This document shows positions 47,450 through 55,500 of a DNA stretch of 64,000 nucleotides, in pieces. The stretch covers positions 1 through 64,000 of the forward strand of contig JACPNZ010000030.1 in NCBI GenBank assembly GCA_016185245.1, in the 5' to 3' direction. This DNA is from Hyphomicrobiales bacterium (GTDB lineage Bacteria > Pseudomonadota > Alphaproteobacteria > Rhizobiales > Aestuariivirgaceae). Each line of letters begins with the position of its first letter. Position 1 is the stretch's first letter. The notes under the pieces were generated by a model. It did no database searches. It was not told where the DNA came from and was given only the letters and a program-made list of their open reading frames with translations. The position numbers and the translations under genes are program-made.

Positions 47450-48306
47450 GGCCGGGCTTCGAGGCCGGCAAGTGCCGCACCGATCACCCCGGCATTGTCG
47501 CTCAGCGCCGCGGGAGCCACCTCGCATTGAAACCACGGCGAAGCGGCGGGGAAATCCGCCAGGGCTCGAACCGCCGCAGCGCCCAGTCCGCCGCCGAGCA
47601 CCAGGCGCTCGGGACCGAAGGCGGCGACCAGGCTATCGATCCCGGCCCGCAGTGGTTGAGCCCAGCCGCGCACCACGGCGCGCGCCCTGTCATCCTGGCG
47701 CGCAAGGAGGGATTCGATCGATGTATCGCCCGGCAGTTCGGCGTCGGTGATGAGCCGGCGCAGGGCGGTTCCCGAACTGGCGGTCTCGAGGCAGCCGCGC
47801 AATCCACAGACACAGCGCGGCCCCCGCCAGTTCACGCAGATGTGTCCGAGCTGGCCCGCCGTGGCCCGGCCGCGCAGGATTCGGCCGTCCACCAGGACCG
47901 CGCCGCCAATGCCGGTGCCGATGGTCAGCAGCACAGCATTGGAACAACCCTTCGCCGCGCCAAACCTTGCCTCTGCCAGCAATGCCATGCTCGCGTCATT
48001 GTCGATGAACACCGGCCTTCCCCTGCTGCGCGACAGGCGCCCGACAAGCGATGGCCCGGAAAGGTCAACGAAGCCGCCCGAGAAGATTGTTTCGCTTGAT
48101 ACATCGACGCGGGCTGGCACGCCGACGCCAATGGCCGAGGCCGCTTGGGTATCGACCTCTGCAATCAAAGTATCGATGGTGGCAATCACGTCCGCCGCCA
48201 GCCGTGGGGTGGCGGCAACTCGCAGGTCGCCGATCACACCGTCGGCGGACACCAGCGCAACGCGGGTTTTGGTGCCACCGATGTCAATTCCGATCGCCCA
48301 CTGCAT
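47446..48306 (-). CDS. ROK-family sugar kinase
   Basis: 286 residues from the ATG at 48306. ATP motif WAIGIDIGGTKTRVALV, catalytic region PVFIDNDASMALLAEARFG with Asp, LLTIGTGIGGAVLVDG, and the ROK zinc cluster GPRCVCGLRGCLET. It phosphorylates a hexose or hexosamine. It follows the aldolase gene by 9 nt and overlaps the P-loop kinase gene. Confidence 0.9.
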   Translation of the reverse strand: MQWAIGIDIGGTKTRVALVSADGVIGDLRVAATPRLAADVIATIDTLIAEVDTQAASAIGVGVPARVDVSSETIFSGGFVDLSGPSLVGRLSRSRGRPVFIDNDASMALLAEARFGAAKGCSNAVLLTIGTGIGGAVLVDGRILRGRATAGQLGHICVNWRGPRCVCGLRGCLETASSGTALRRLITDAELPGDTSIESLLARQDDRARAVVRGWAQPLRAGIDSLVAAFGPERLVLGGGLGAAAVRALADFPAASPWFQCEVAPAALSDNAGVIGAALAGLEARP

Positions 48307-48315
48307 GGTTCGCAA

Positions 48316-49230
48316 TCACGGCAAATGCGCCGGGCGGCGAGGATAGCGGTCGAGAATGGCCTGAATCTCCCGCAGTCGCGGAACGGCCTTGCTCCGCAAC
48401 AGCTCCTGCTGCCGGGTGCGGTCGAGCGATACGCAATCCTTCCAGAGAGATCGGCCGGCGATTACCCCCGCGGCGCCGTTGGCCATGGCGATTTCGACCT
48501 GGCCCAGGAAGGTCGCGTGGTCAACGCCGGCCGAGAGGACCGACCACGGCACCTCGCCCGCGATATTGCTAACGGCAGAGCAGGCTTCGGCTGTGCCGGG
48601 AAAGGGAATCTTCAGCACCTTGCTGCCGCAGTCGAGACAGATGCGGCAGCCCTCGCTGACGAGCAAAGGAAACCGCGACCGGTAGTCGGCCGGGTCCTCG
48701 CCCGGCATTGGATAGGTGAGGAATTCGACGACGAGAAGCAGGTCCTCGGCGGCGAAATCAGCGATGCATTTGCGAATGAGTTCGATATTGCCGGTACTGG
48801 CGCCGGGCTGGTCGGGCCGCAGATAAACCAGAAGCTTGCCGCCGGTCCCGCCAAGCTCGCGCACCCGGCGGGCAGAAATCCCGGGAACCAGTCGAGAGAC
48901 ATAGTGTCCGGTCGGGGCGAGGTCATAGCCGGATGCATCGAGTCCGATCAACAGGGCGACGTCGCGGGCAAGCGCGCCCTCGGCAATCACCCGTGGCAAG
49001 GCGCACAGGGGATCGAGTAGAATGCAGGGCGCATGTGAGGCAAGGTAGCGGGTTACATCCGACTTGGTGTCACCAAGCGTGGCATCGCTAATCGATTTCT
49101 CGTCCCCGCCCGACGCGGCCAGCAGCTTTCGCATGCTGCCACGCTGGTCGCAGGCGATCACCAGGATTGTGCCATTGGCCTGGCAGATTTGTTGGTAGCC
49201 GCGAAGTTCGGCGGTCGTCAGGTGATGCAT
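48316..49230 (-). CDS. Class I aldolase of the LacD/YihT family
   Basis: 304 residues from the ATG at 49230 (GAGG 8 nt upstream). Family pattern: GTILVIACDQRGSMRKLL, LLDPLCALPR, GKLLVYLRPDQPGASTGNIE where a lysine (GGTGGKLLVYL) is the likely Schiff-base residue, VVEFLTYPMPGED and VPWSVLSAGVDHATFLGQVE. LacD cleaves tagatose-1,6-bisphosphate; YihT/SqiA cleaves sulphofructose-1-phosphate. With two kinases and an importer opposite, it belongs to a dedicated sugar pathway. The exact sugar is not decided by the sequence. Confidence 0.85.
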   Translation of the reverse strand: MHHLTTAELRGYQQICQANGTILVIACDQRGSMRKLLAASGGDEKSISDATLGDTKSDVTRYLASHAPCILLDPLCALPRVIAEGALARDVALLIGLDASGYDLAPTGHYVSRLVPGISARRVRELGGTGGKLLVYLRPDQPGASTGNIELIRKCIADFAAEDLLLVVEFLTYPMPGEDPADYRSRFPLLVSEGCRICLDCGSKVLKIPFPGTAEACSAVSNIAGEVPWSVLSAGVDHATFLGQVEIAMANGAAGVIAGRSLWKDCVSLDRTRQQELLRSKAVPRLREIQAILDRYPRRPAHLP

Positions 49231-49482
49231 GGTGCCTCTAAGCAAGAGAGTTTGCCCAAGAGAACAATGGCAGAAGGCCGCGAAAACGTCGAGGCAATGT
49301 TTCAGGACAGATTTTTCGACCCGGCCGATGTTCTACGGCATGTGAGGCGGAGAATTTGCCGCAGTGGTGCGATGAGACGAAAGACTTGATCGGCCTCATC
49401 CCCGTTGGTCGCTATGACTTCACATCCATTGCGACCAGCGGTAGCGATTCACAGTCAGCGAGACCCGTCAACGGAACTAGCA
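49231..49482. other. Intergenic stretch before the insertion-sequence cluster
   Basis: About 250 nt upstream of the aldolase gene. It must hold the aldolase operon promoter, but I cannot point to clear boxes. No gene, RNA or hairpin of note is visible. Confidence 0.4.
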
Positions 49483-49690
49483 TTACAGTTGTATTTTCAT
49501 TTTGATGTGCGCGCGCCGGGTTTCGGCCTGATGAGTACGCCGCCAGAGTGACCATGCGATGATATGGGCAGGCCGGATGCGCCGTTGCGCGAGCTTGATG
49601 GCGATGCGGCGGATTTCTTGGATTGACCAACGGATCAGAAGGGCTTGATCGGGCGCGGACGCGGCAGCGTTTTTTTGATCGGCACGGCAT
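49483..49690 (-). pseudogene. C-terminal fragment of an IS701/IS4-type transposase
   Basis: The minus-strand frame LLIRWSIQEIRRIAIKLA then HIIAWSLWRRTHQAETRRAH and KMKIQL-stop matches the C-terminal end of DDE transposases of the IS701/IS4 group as I remember them. Only about 65 residues remain, cut where the IS256 end begins near 49736. Confidence 0.6.
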
Positions 49691-49735
49691 TGGCGTTGCG
49701 ACGGATGAGCAGATGCCGCTGAAAATGACTTACAA

Positions 49736-49984
49736 GGGACTGTCAGGAATCTTGTGTGTGGGGCCGGGTTATCCATCACGCTGCAAAGAACCTGTCTTCG
49801 AAGATGATGGCAAATTGGGGTTTCGCGGCACTCCATTCACGTGGCGGCTTTTCCATTCTTTCGCGGCCTGACGCAAGACCAGGAAGAGCAGCTTCAGCGC
49901 CGCGTCATCGGTCGGGAAGTGGCCGCGTGACCTGACCGCCTTGCGCAGCTTCGCATTCAGGCTTTCGATGGCATTGGTAACCGG
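49736..49984 (-). pseudogene. IS256-family transposase, C-terminal part and element end
   Basis: From 49984 down the minus strand encodes TNAIESLNAKLRKAVRSRGH then FPTDDAALKLLFLVLR, the IS256 C-terminal block. A one-base deletion after KEWK shifts the frame; the other frame then gives PREWSAAKPQFAIIFEDRFF and a stop at 49776. The outer end GGGACTGTCAGGAATCTTGT near 49736 resembles an IS256 terminus. The N-terminal part of the gene lies at 51541-52290, beyond the IS110 insertion. Confidence 0.8.
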
Positions 49985-51540
49985 TATAAGATTCCCGGTG
50001 CCGATGTCTGGCTGCGGTTTCCTTGATTGCAGCGTATGGTGGGACCATCCGGGACGGAGGCACCGGGAGCACGAAGGTGCGGGTAGGCCGATGCATACGA
50101 TGAGCTGCGAGCTCGTGTTAGTAGCTGGCCGCCTCTGCGACTCGCCCGGTTGCGCCGTGAGCGCGAATCCGTAGTTGTCGTGTCGCCCGCCGCTCCCGTC
50201 ATCAGAACTCTGACAGGAGGCGCAAATGCGACGCGTGATTGGAATGGACATCCATCGAACCTTTGGGGAGGTCGTTTTCTGGGAAGAGGGCAAGCTTCGC
50301 CATGGTGGTCGTGTTGACATGACCCGAACGGCGCTGGAAGGCGTCGGGAAAACCATTCAGGCCCACCACGGGGGCTTGCTGGAGGTCAGCTCGGACGCGC
50401 GGGGGGTGGTGATCGCCAATCCTCTGCAAGTGAAGGCGATCGCGCATGCTCACGTGAAGACCGACAAGGTCGACGCGGGCACGCTGGCCAGCCTGCACGC
50501 GGCGGGTTATCTGCCTGAGATCTGGACACCGGATGCCGCCACCGAGCGGATGCGCAGGCTGGTCGCGCGCCGCTACCAGGTCGTGCGACACCGGACCCGG
50601 ATCAAGAATGAGGTGCATGCGATCCTTCATGCGCATCTGATCCCCAAGTGTCCGCATGCCGACCTGTTCAACGGGCGCGGCCGCACCTGGCTGATGCACC
50701 AGCCGATCCCCGACGATGAGCGCTTTGCGATCGAGCGGCATGTGCGCGAACTCGACCGGCTCGCCGAGGACCTGGCGATCCTTGACCGGGAGATCGCCGA
50801 GAGCACGCTGGACGATCTCGCGATCAGACGTCTGCTCACCATCACTGGCGTCAATCTGACGGTGGCGGCCGGGTTGATGGCGGCAATCGGTGACATCACC
50901 CGCTTCAGGAGCCCGCAGAAGCTGGTTAGCTATTTCGGTCTCAATCCGCGGGTGCACCAGTCGGGCCTGGGTGCTGCCCATCATGGCCGGATCAGCAAGG
51001 TCGGACGCAGTCACGCCCGTGCGATGCTGGTGGAAGCAGCCTGGGCAGCCGCGAAGACGCCCGGACCGTTGCACGCTTTCTTCGTCCGCATCCGGGCCAA
51101 GCGCGGCCATCAGGTGGCCGCCGTGGCCGTCGCAAGGAAGCTGACGGTGCTCGTCTGGCATATGCTGACGAAAGAGAAGGACTACCTGTGGGCCCGACCC
51201 AGCCTGGTCGCTCACAAAGTCCGCAGCATGGAATTGCAGGCCGGCAGGCCGCAAAGAAAAGGCAGAGCCCGTGGCGACACCTATGCCTACAACGTCAAGG
51301 AATTGCGGAACCAGGAGATGCACATTGCCAGGAAAGCCCAGGAGAACTACGAGAACTTCATCGAGGCATGGCGCCCGCGCTCGCCAAAGGAAAGGGCGCG
51401 CGGACGCCTCAATCCGGCAAGGCTCGAATAGGGCGGCCCGACGACGCTTGCAGCCGATGCGCCGCACTTCGCCACGAGGTCATCCGCGCAGGCGAAGAAT
51501 ACCACGACCAGAAAGAAAGCGCTTGTCGATCTCATCCGTC
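49985..51540 (+). mobile_element. IS110-family element inserted in an IS256 copy
   Basis: About 1.55 kb between the two halves of an IS256 transposase gene. The interrupted sequence shows GTATA on both sides (49984-49988 and 51541-51545), giving approximate limits. It holds one transposase gene and about 200 nt of leader, typical of IS110-family elements, which lack long terminal inverted repeats. Limits are uncertain by tens of bases. The leader of such elements encodes the bridge RNA in well-studied members. Confidence 0.7.
50226..51431 (+). CDS. IS110-family transposase
   Basis: 401 residues, an intact frame with GGAGG 6 nt before the ATG. N-terminal RuvC-like DEDD domain starts VIGMDIHRTFGEVVFWEEGK and has KTDKVDAGTLASLHAAGYLP. 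The C-terminal Tnp domain has LLTITGVNLTVAAGLMAAIG, KLVSYFGLNPRVHQSG and GRISKVGRSHARAMLVEAAW, with the catalytic serine region. Full length for the family and without stops, so the element may still be active. Confidence 0.92.
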   Translation: MRRVIGMDIHRTFGEVVFWEEGKLRHGGRVDMTRTALEGVGKTIQAHHGGLLEVSSDARGVVIANPLQVKAIAHAHVKTDKVDAGTLASLHAAGYLPEIWTPDAATERMRRLVARRYQVVRHRTRIKNEVHAILHAHLIPKCPHADLFNGRGRTWLMHQPIPDDERFAIERHVRELDRLAEDLAILDREIAESTLDDLAIRRLLTITGVNLTVAAGLMAAIGDITRFRSPQKLVSYFGLNPRVHQSGLGAAHHGRISKVGRSHARAMLVEAAWAAAKTPGPLHAFFVRIRAKRGHQVAAVAVARKLTVLVWHMLTKEKDYLWARPSLVAHKVRSMELQAGRPQRKGRARGDTYAYNVKELRNQEMHIARKAQENYENFIEAWRPRSPKERARGRLNPARLE

Positions 51541-52290
51541 GTATAGATCATCCGGCGCACGGGCTCGAGGAAGGCGAAGAAGGGGATGACCTCGCTCCAG
51601 TTTCTCCGCCAGCTCTGGGCAATAGCCGGATATTTGCGGCCCCAGGGACCGGCATCGAACTCGTCGAGCTTCTGCTTGGCGGTCTCGGCGTCCTTGGCCC
51701 GGTAAACCTGCTTCAGCGCCATGTCACCGGCTTGCGCTCCTTCCATGAGGCAAAGCCCATGGAATGGCGGATCAGATGCACAATGCAGGTCTGGACGATT
51801 GTTTGCGGAAAGACGGCACCGATGGCTTCGGGAAAACCTTTCAGGCCATCCACGGTGGCAATCAGGATGTCGTTGACGCCCTGGGCCTTGAGATCGTTCA
51901 TCACCCGGAGCCAGAACTTGGCTCCCTCGGTCTGCTCGATCCAAGCCCGAGCGGTTCTTTCGTGCCGTCCGGGCGGATGCAGAGGGCCAGGTATATGGCC
52001 TTGTTGCGCACCGTCCCTTCGTCGCCGACCTTGACCCGCAGGGCATCGAAGAAGACCAGGGCATAGACCGGGTCGAGCGGCCGGCTCTGCCATTCCGCCA
52101 CCTCTTCCAGCACGGCATCGGTGACCGTGCTGATCAAGTCGAGAGAGACCTCGATGCCGTAAATCTCCAGAAGATGGCCTTGTATCTCCCTGATGGTGAG
52201 GCCCCGCGCATACATCAATATGATTTTGTCGTCGAAGCCGGGAAAGCGCCGCTGATACTTGGCTATCAGCTTCGGATCGAAAACGATCCG
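51541..52290 (-). pseudogene. IS256-family transposase, N-terminal and middle part, frameshifted
   Basis: Minus-strand pieces in three frames: [20 protein letters not shown] to [10 protein letters not shown] (to about 51950), then [18 protein letters not shown] and ATVDGLKGFPEAIG to WKERKPVTWR (to about 51720), then ALKQVYRAKDAETAKQKLDE to MIYTTDEID at about 51541. Two frameshifts plus the IS110 insertion make it non-functional. The first DDE aspartate (FFDALRVK) and second (TVDGLKG) are visible. Confidence 0.8.
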
Positions 52291-52392
52291 GTAGCGCCAG
52301 ACATGCTTCTGCGGCGCGTTGCGGTCGTTGACCACAGCCAGCAGGCGGCGGCGGCCGGCGGGCGAAACAGTGATGGATATTCCGGTGCGCAT
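52291..52392 (-). pseudogene. N-terminal scrap of an IS630-family transposase
   Basis: From the ATG at 52392 the minus strand encodes [20 protein letters not shown] then [17 protein letters not shown], the start of an IS630-type transposase. It then passes in frame into IS256 sequence (FDPKLIAKY) at about 52290. The junction contains an inverted repeat CGGATCG-AAAA-CGATCCG at 52273-52290. A fourth IS family in this 3-kb stretch. Confidence 0.65.
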
Positions 52393-52628
52393 GCGCCAGA
52401 CTCGCACACTGAAAGCCAAACAGGAATCCCCAAAGGGACTCAAATGTCAGATTTTATCCACTAGATCGCAATACTGGTGCTGGAGTCTATCGATTTCGCC
52501 GACCGAAATTGAGGTTTCTTCTGGCAGCCTAAGAAGTCGAAACTGTCCATTTCGAAGCGTCAAATTGCCCGGAGCTTGCCCAGTATTTCTGCCCAGTATA
52601 GCATTTAAATTATTGATATTATTGATGT

Positions 52629-52702
52629 TGGCTGGGGGACTAGGATTCGAACCTAGACTGGCGGAGTCAGAGTCCGCTGTCCTACCGTTAGACGATCCCC
52701 CA
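52629..52702 (-). tRNA. tRNA-Gln (anticodon CUG)
   Basis: Acceptor TGGGGGA (52702 down to 52696) pairs with TCCCCCA, followed by G and encoded CCA ending at 52629. Anticodon stem GCGGA/TCCGC encloses CTCTGAC, anticodon CTG, reading CAG glutamine codons. T-arm CTAGGTTCGAATCCTAG is regular. It lies between the IS cluster and the enolase-family gene. Confidence 0.97.
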
Positions 52703-52759
52703 AGGTGCAAGGCCGCTGGCTCGGGCGTGGCGGGGTCATAGCCCCGGGTCCCTGGAGGG

Positions 52760-53860
52760 TCAAGCCTCGCTCTTCTGGTAGGTGGCCCGGTCGAGCCATT
52801 TGGGATCGATCTCGACGCCCCAGCCGGGCGCGCCGGAGATCGTCGCCTTGCCGTCCGTGATGGCGTAGGGATCGCCCAGGAACAATCCGTACTGCCAGGG
52901 ATAGTAGTCCGCCTCCTCGATCGAGAATTCCAGATATTTTCCGGGATTGGGAATGGCGCCGAGGAGATGCATGGTGCACATGGTGACGAGCGACAGGTTG
53001 GCGGCATGGGGCGTGACCGGCAGGCCGGCGAGTTCCGCCATCCGGCACACCTCGAGGGTGCGGGTGATACCGCCCAGATACATGACGTCGGGCTGCACCA
53101 CATCGACGGCGCCCATGCCGATCATGGTCTTCCAGGCGGTCATTTCGCAGTCCTGCTCGCCGCCGGTTACGTCGATTGCCAGGGCGTCTGCAACTTCTTT
53201 GGTCTGCTCGAATTCCCAGTAGGGGCAGGGCTCCTCGAAATGGCCGATGCCCTCGGCTTCGAGTAGGCGGCCCACCTCGATGGCGCGTTTCGGCGAATAG
53301 CAGGAATTGGCGTCGACCAGCTTGGCCACACCATCGCCGAGGGCGCGCGAAACCAGCGGCACGATCTTTTCGGTGCGGCCGGGCCATTCGTCGCGGTCGC
53401 GGCCGCATTCGGCCCCCACCCGCCACTTGAAGGCATCGAAGCCTTTCTCGTCGCGGAGTTTGAGGAAGCGCCTGGCCTCGTCCTCGGGTGTTATGTCGCG
53501 CTTCATCGACGAGGCATAGGCGCGCAGCTTCCCCGGCTTGCCGCCGAGGAGAGTGACGACCGGCTTTCCTTCCAGACGCCCGCGCAGATCCCAGAGGGCC
53601 GTGTCGAGGCCGGTCATGGCGCGGCGCAGATAGGAGCCCGGATATTTGTGTTCGCGCTCGTTGACGAGGGCCAGCGTGTCGGCGAAATCGAGGGCATCGG
53701 TGCCCAGCGCATGGCGCGCCACCTGGCGGTGGAAGATCTCGCAGGTGATGTCGGCATTGTAGGTCGAAACCTGGCCCCAGCCCTGATCGCCGGTGTCGGA
53801 GGTCGCCCGGACGAAGCCGACGAATTCGTTGCAGAAGGTTTCCAGGCGGCGGATTTTCAT
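52760..53860 (-). CDS. Mandelate racemase/muconate lactonizing (enolase) superfamily protein
   Basis: 366 residues from the ATG at 53860. Capping domain at the N-terminus, then the barrel with FKWRVG (K-x-R where K-x-K or K-x-H is usual), metal ligands D in KLVDANSCY, E in HFEEPCPYW, E in TGGEQDCEM, then VQPDVMYLGGITRTLEV and catalytic H in TPHAANLS. Members dehydrate acid sugars or racemise 2-hydroxy acids. The substrate cannot be told from sequence alone. It is 58 nt from tRNA-Gln on the same strand. Confidence 0.88.
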   Translation of the reverse strand: MKIRRLETFCNEFVGFVRATSDTGDQGWGQVSTYNADITCEIFHRQVARHALGTDALDFADTLALVNEREHKYPGSYLRRAMTGLDTALWDLRGRLEGKPVVTLLGGKPGKLRAYASSMKRDITPEDEARRFLKLRDEKGFDAFKWRVGAECGRDRDEWPGRTEKIVPLVSRALGDGVAKLVDANSCYSPKRAIEVGRLLEAEGIGHFEEPCPYWEFEQTKEVADALAIDVTGGEQDCEMTAWKTMIGMGAVDVVQPDVMYLGGITRTLEVCRMAELAGLPVTPHAANLSLVTMCTMHLLGAIPNPGKYLEFSIEEADYYPWQYGLFLGDPYAITDGKATISGAPGWGVEIDPKWLDRATYQKSEA

Positions 53861-53873
53861 GGCTGGCCTCACG

Positions 53874-54247
53874 GAATAGGGAACGCGGACTTACCAATGT
53901 GGCGGAAGCGGGAGCGGATTGCTAGCGGGTGTCCGGCGTAACCGCAACGGCCGCTGGCGCAATCAATCTCTCGTGACTGGCACCATGGGGCTGCTCATGC
54001 GGACCGCATTTCATCGTTCGCCGGAAGGCGCTGCCGCTTGACAAGCAAAGCCCTATGATATGACAGTGACCGCCATGCCCGTGTCGGCATTGGTTGGCCT
54101 GTCATCGATTTGTTGCAGGAGGATAGTAGCTCTTGCCGTCGCGATGGCTTGCCCCGATAAGCTTTCATGGGGCCGGCCTAACAGAAATCAATCACACGGC
54201 CACCATACGCCGCTGTTGGCGTTGGAACATTTAGGGAGACGAAAAGT
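53874..54247. other. Divergent intergenic region before the polyamine-type importer
   Basis: About 370 nt between the enolase-family gene and the binding-protein gene. Open frames here show no family or ribosome binding site. TTGACA occurs near 54037 but no well-spaced -10 box follows. GGGAGACG precedes the importer start. I see no riboswitch-like structure or regulator. Confidence 0.4.
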
Positions 54248-55381
54248 ATGACGATCATCAGACCAGTGAGCCGCCGCACCCTTCTTAAGGCGTCGGCCGC
54301 CGGGCTTGGCGCGCTGGCCGCGCCGGCCATCATCCCGAGGGGGGCACTTGCCTCTTCGGGGGAAGTGAACTTCATGGGCTGGGCCGGTTATCCCGACCTC
54401 GCCGCCAAGGTCTTCCCGGCCTTCGAGAAAGCGACCGGCATCAAGGTGAACTTCACCGAGCAGCCGGGCCAGGACGACATGATGGCGCAGGCCAAGCTGT
54501 CGCTGCAGACCGGCGCCTATGACGTGGTCGAGCCGACGGTTGAACGCGTCGGCGCCTGGAACAGCAATGGAATGGTGCAGGCTTGGGACACCAGCAAACT
54601 CGCCATGGACAACTATCTCGGCGGTCTCGCCGACGGCAAGGCGGGCGAAATGGCGACGATCGACGGCAAGCGCTTTTTTGTCCCGAGCAACTGGGGCACC
54701 GAGGCACTCACCTACAGCAAGAAGGATTTCCCCACTGAATACGGCAAGGCCAGCCTTGGCGACCTGTGGGGCGACAACCTCGCCGGCAAGGTGACCGTGC
54801 GGGCGCACTCTTCGCTCGCCGCCATGGGTCGCTGGCTCGACTCGCAGGGCAAGCTGCCGAAGCCTTGGATCGACGGCTACAAGGACGAGGCCACAATGAA
54901 GGAACTGTGGGACATCGCACTCGCGGAAGCCATCAAGCACAAGGCCAATATCGCCCAGTTCTGGACCGGCGAAAACGAAGCCCAGGCGGCGTTCCGCACC
55001 AACGGCGCAATCCTCGGCCTCACCTGGGATTCGACCGGCTTCAATATGCGCAACGATGGTTTCGGCTACATCGCGCCTAAGGAAGGCGCCTTTGGCTGGA
55101 ACCAGGGCTTCGTGCTCATGTCCAACGCCAAGAACGTCGATCAGGCCCATGAGCTGGCCAAGTGGGTGTCGACCAAGGAGGGTTCGGCCGCTTGGGCCTC
55201 CGCCTTCTCGTCCAATCCGGTCGGCAAGGGCGGCATCGATCTCATGAAGCCTGAAAACAGCGCTTTCTACAATGCCGCTTTTCCGGGCGATGCGCTGAGC
55301 AAGCTCTATTGGTGGCCCGCTCAGGCCGCCTGGTTCCTCAAGCTGCGCGGCGAATACGCCGACAAGTGGAAGGCCGCATAG
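54248..55381 (+). CDS. Polyamine-type ABC transporter substrate-binding protein
   Basis: 377 residues. Twin-arginine leader (SRRTLLKASAAGLGALAAPA) followed by a PotD-like domain: VNFMGWAGYPDLAAKVFPAF, KLSLQTGAYDVVEPTVERVG, FVPSNWGTEALTYSKKDFPT. The C-terminal part has EGAFGWNQGFVLMSNAKN. Export in folded form by Tat is implied. The true ligand may be spermidine, putrescine or another amine or opine. First gene of a four-gene importer operon. Confidence 0.9.
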   Translation: MTIIRPVSRRTLLKASAAGLGALAAPAIIPRGALASSGEVNFMGWAGYPDLAAKVFPAFEKATGIKVNFTEQPGQDDMMAQAKLSLQTGAYDVVEPTVERVGAWNSNGMVQAWDTSKLAMDNYLGGLADGKAGEMATIDGKRFFVPSNWGTEALTYSKKDFPTEYGKASLGDLWGDNLAGKVTVRAHSSLAAMGRWLDSQGKLPKPWIDGYKDEATMKELWDIALAEAIKHKANIAQFWTGENEAQAAFRTNGAILGLTWDSTGFNMRNDGFGYIAPKEGAFGWNQGFVLMSNAKNVDQAHELAKWVSTKEGSAAWASAFSSNPVGKGGIDLMKPENSAFYNAAFPGDALSKLYWWPAQAAWFLKLRGEYADKWKAA

Positions 55382-55398
55382 GCATTCCGACTAAAGCT

Positions 55399-55426
55399 CC
55401 GCCGGGTTCGTTCGCGAGCCCGGCGG
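55399..55426 (+). terminator. Hairpin and T-run after the binding-protein gene
   Basis: Stem CCGCCGGG (55399-55406) with CCCGGCGG (55419-55426), 12-nt loop, followed by TTTTCTGTT. This is a normal intrinsic terminator form and the ATPase gene follows at 55501. Some read-through or a second promoter is needed for the downstream genes. Confidence 0.75.
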
Positions 55427-55500
55427 TTTTCTGTTGAGCCCCGGCAAGGGCCGGTCTAGGCTGTAAGAAAAACATAACATAGGGGAGGCCGCGCGGAGCA

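Noticed and set aside
54030-54065. TTGACA followed by TATGAT upstream of the polyamine-type importer, first read as a promoter
   Set aside because: Only about 10 nt separate the boxes, too short for a sigma-70 promoter, and the distance to the gene is nearly 200 nt.
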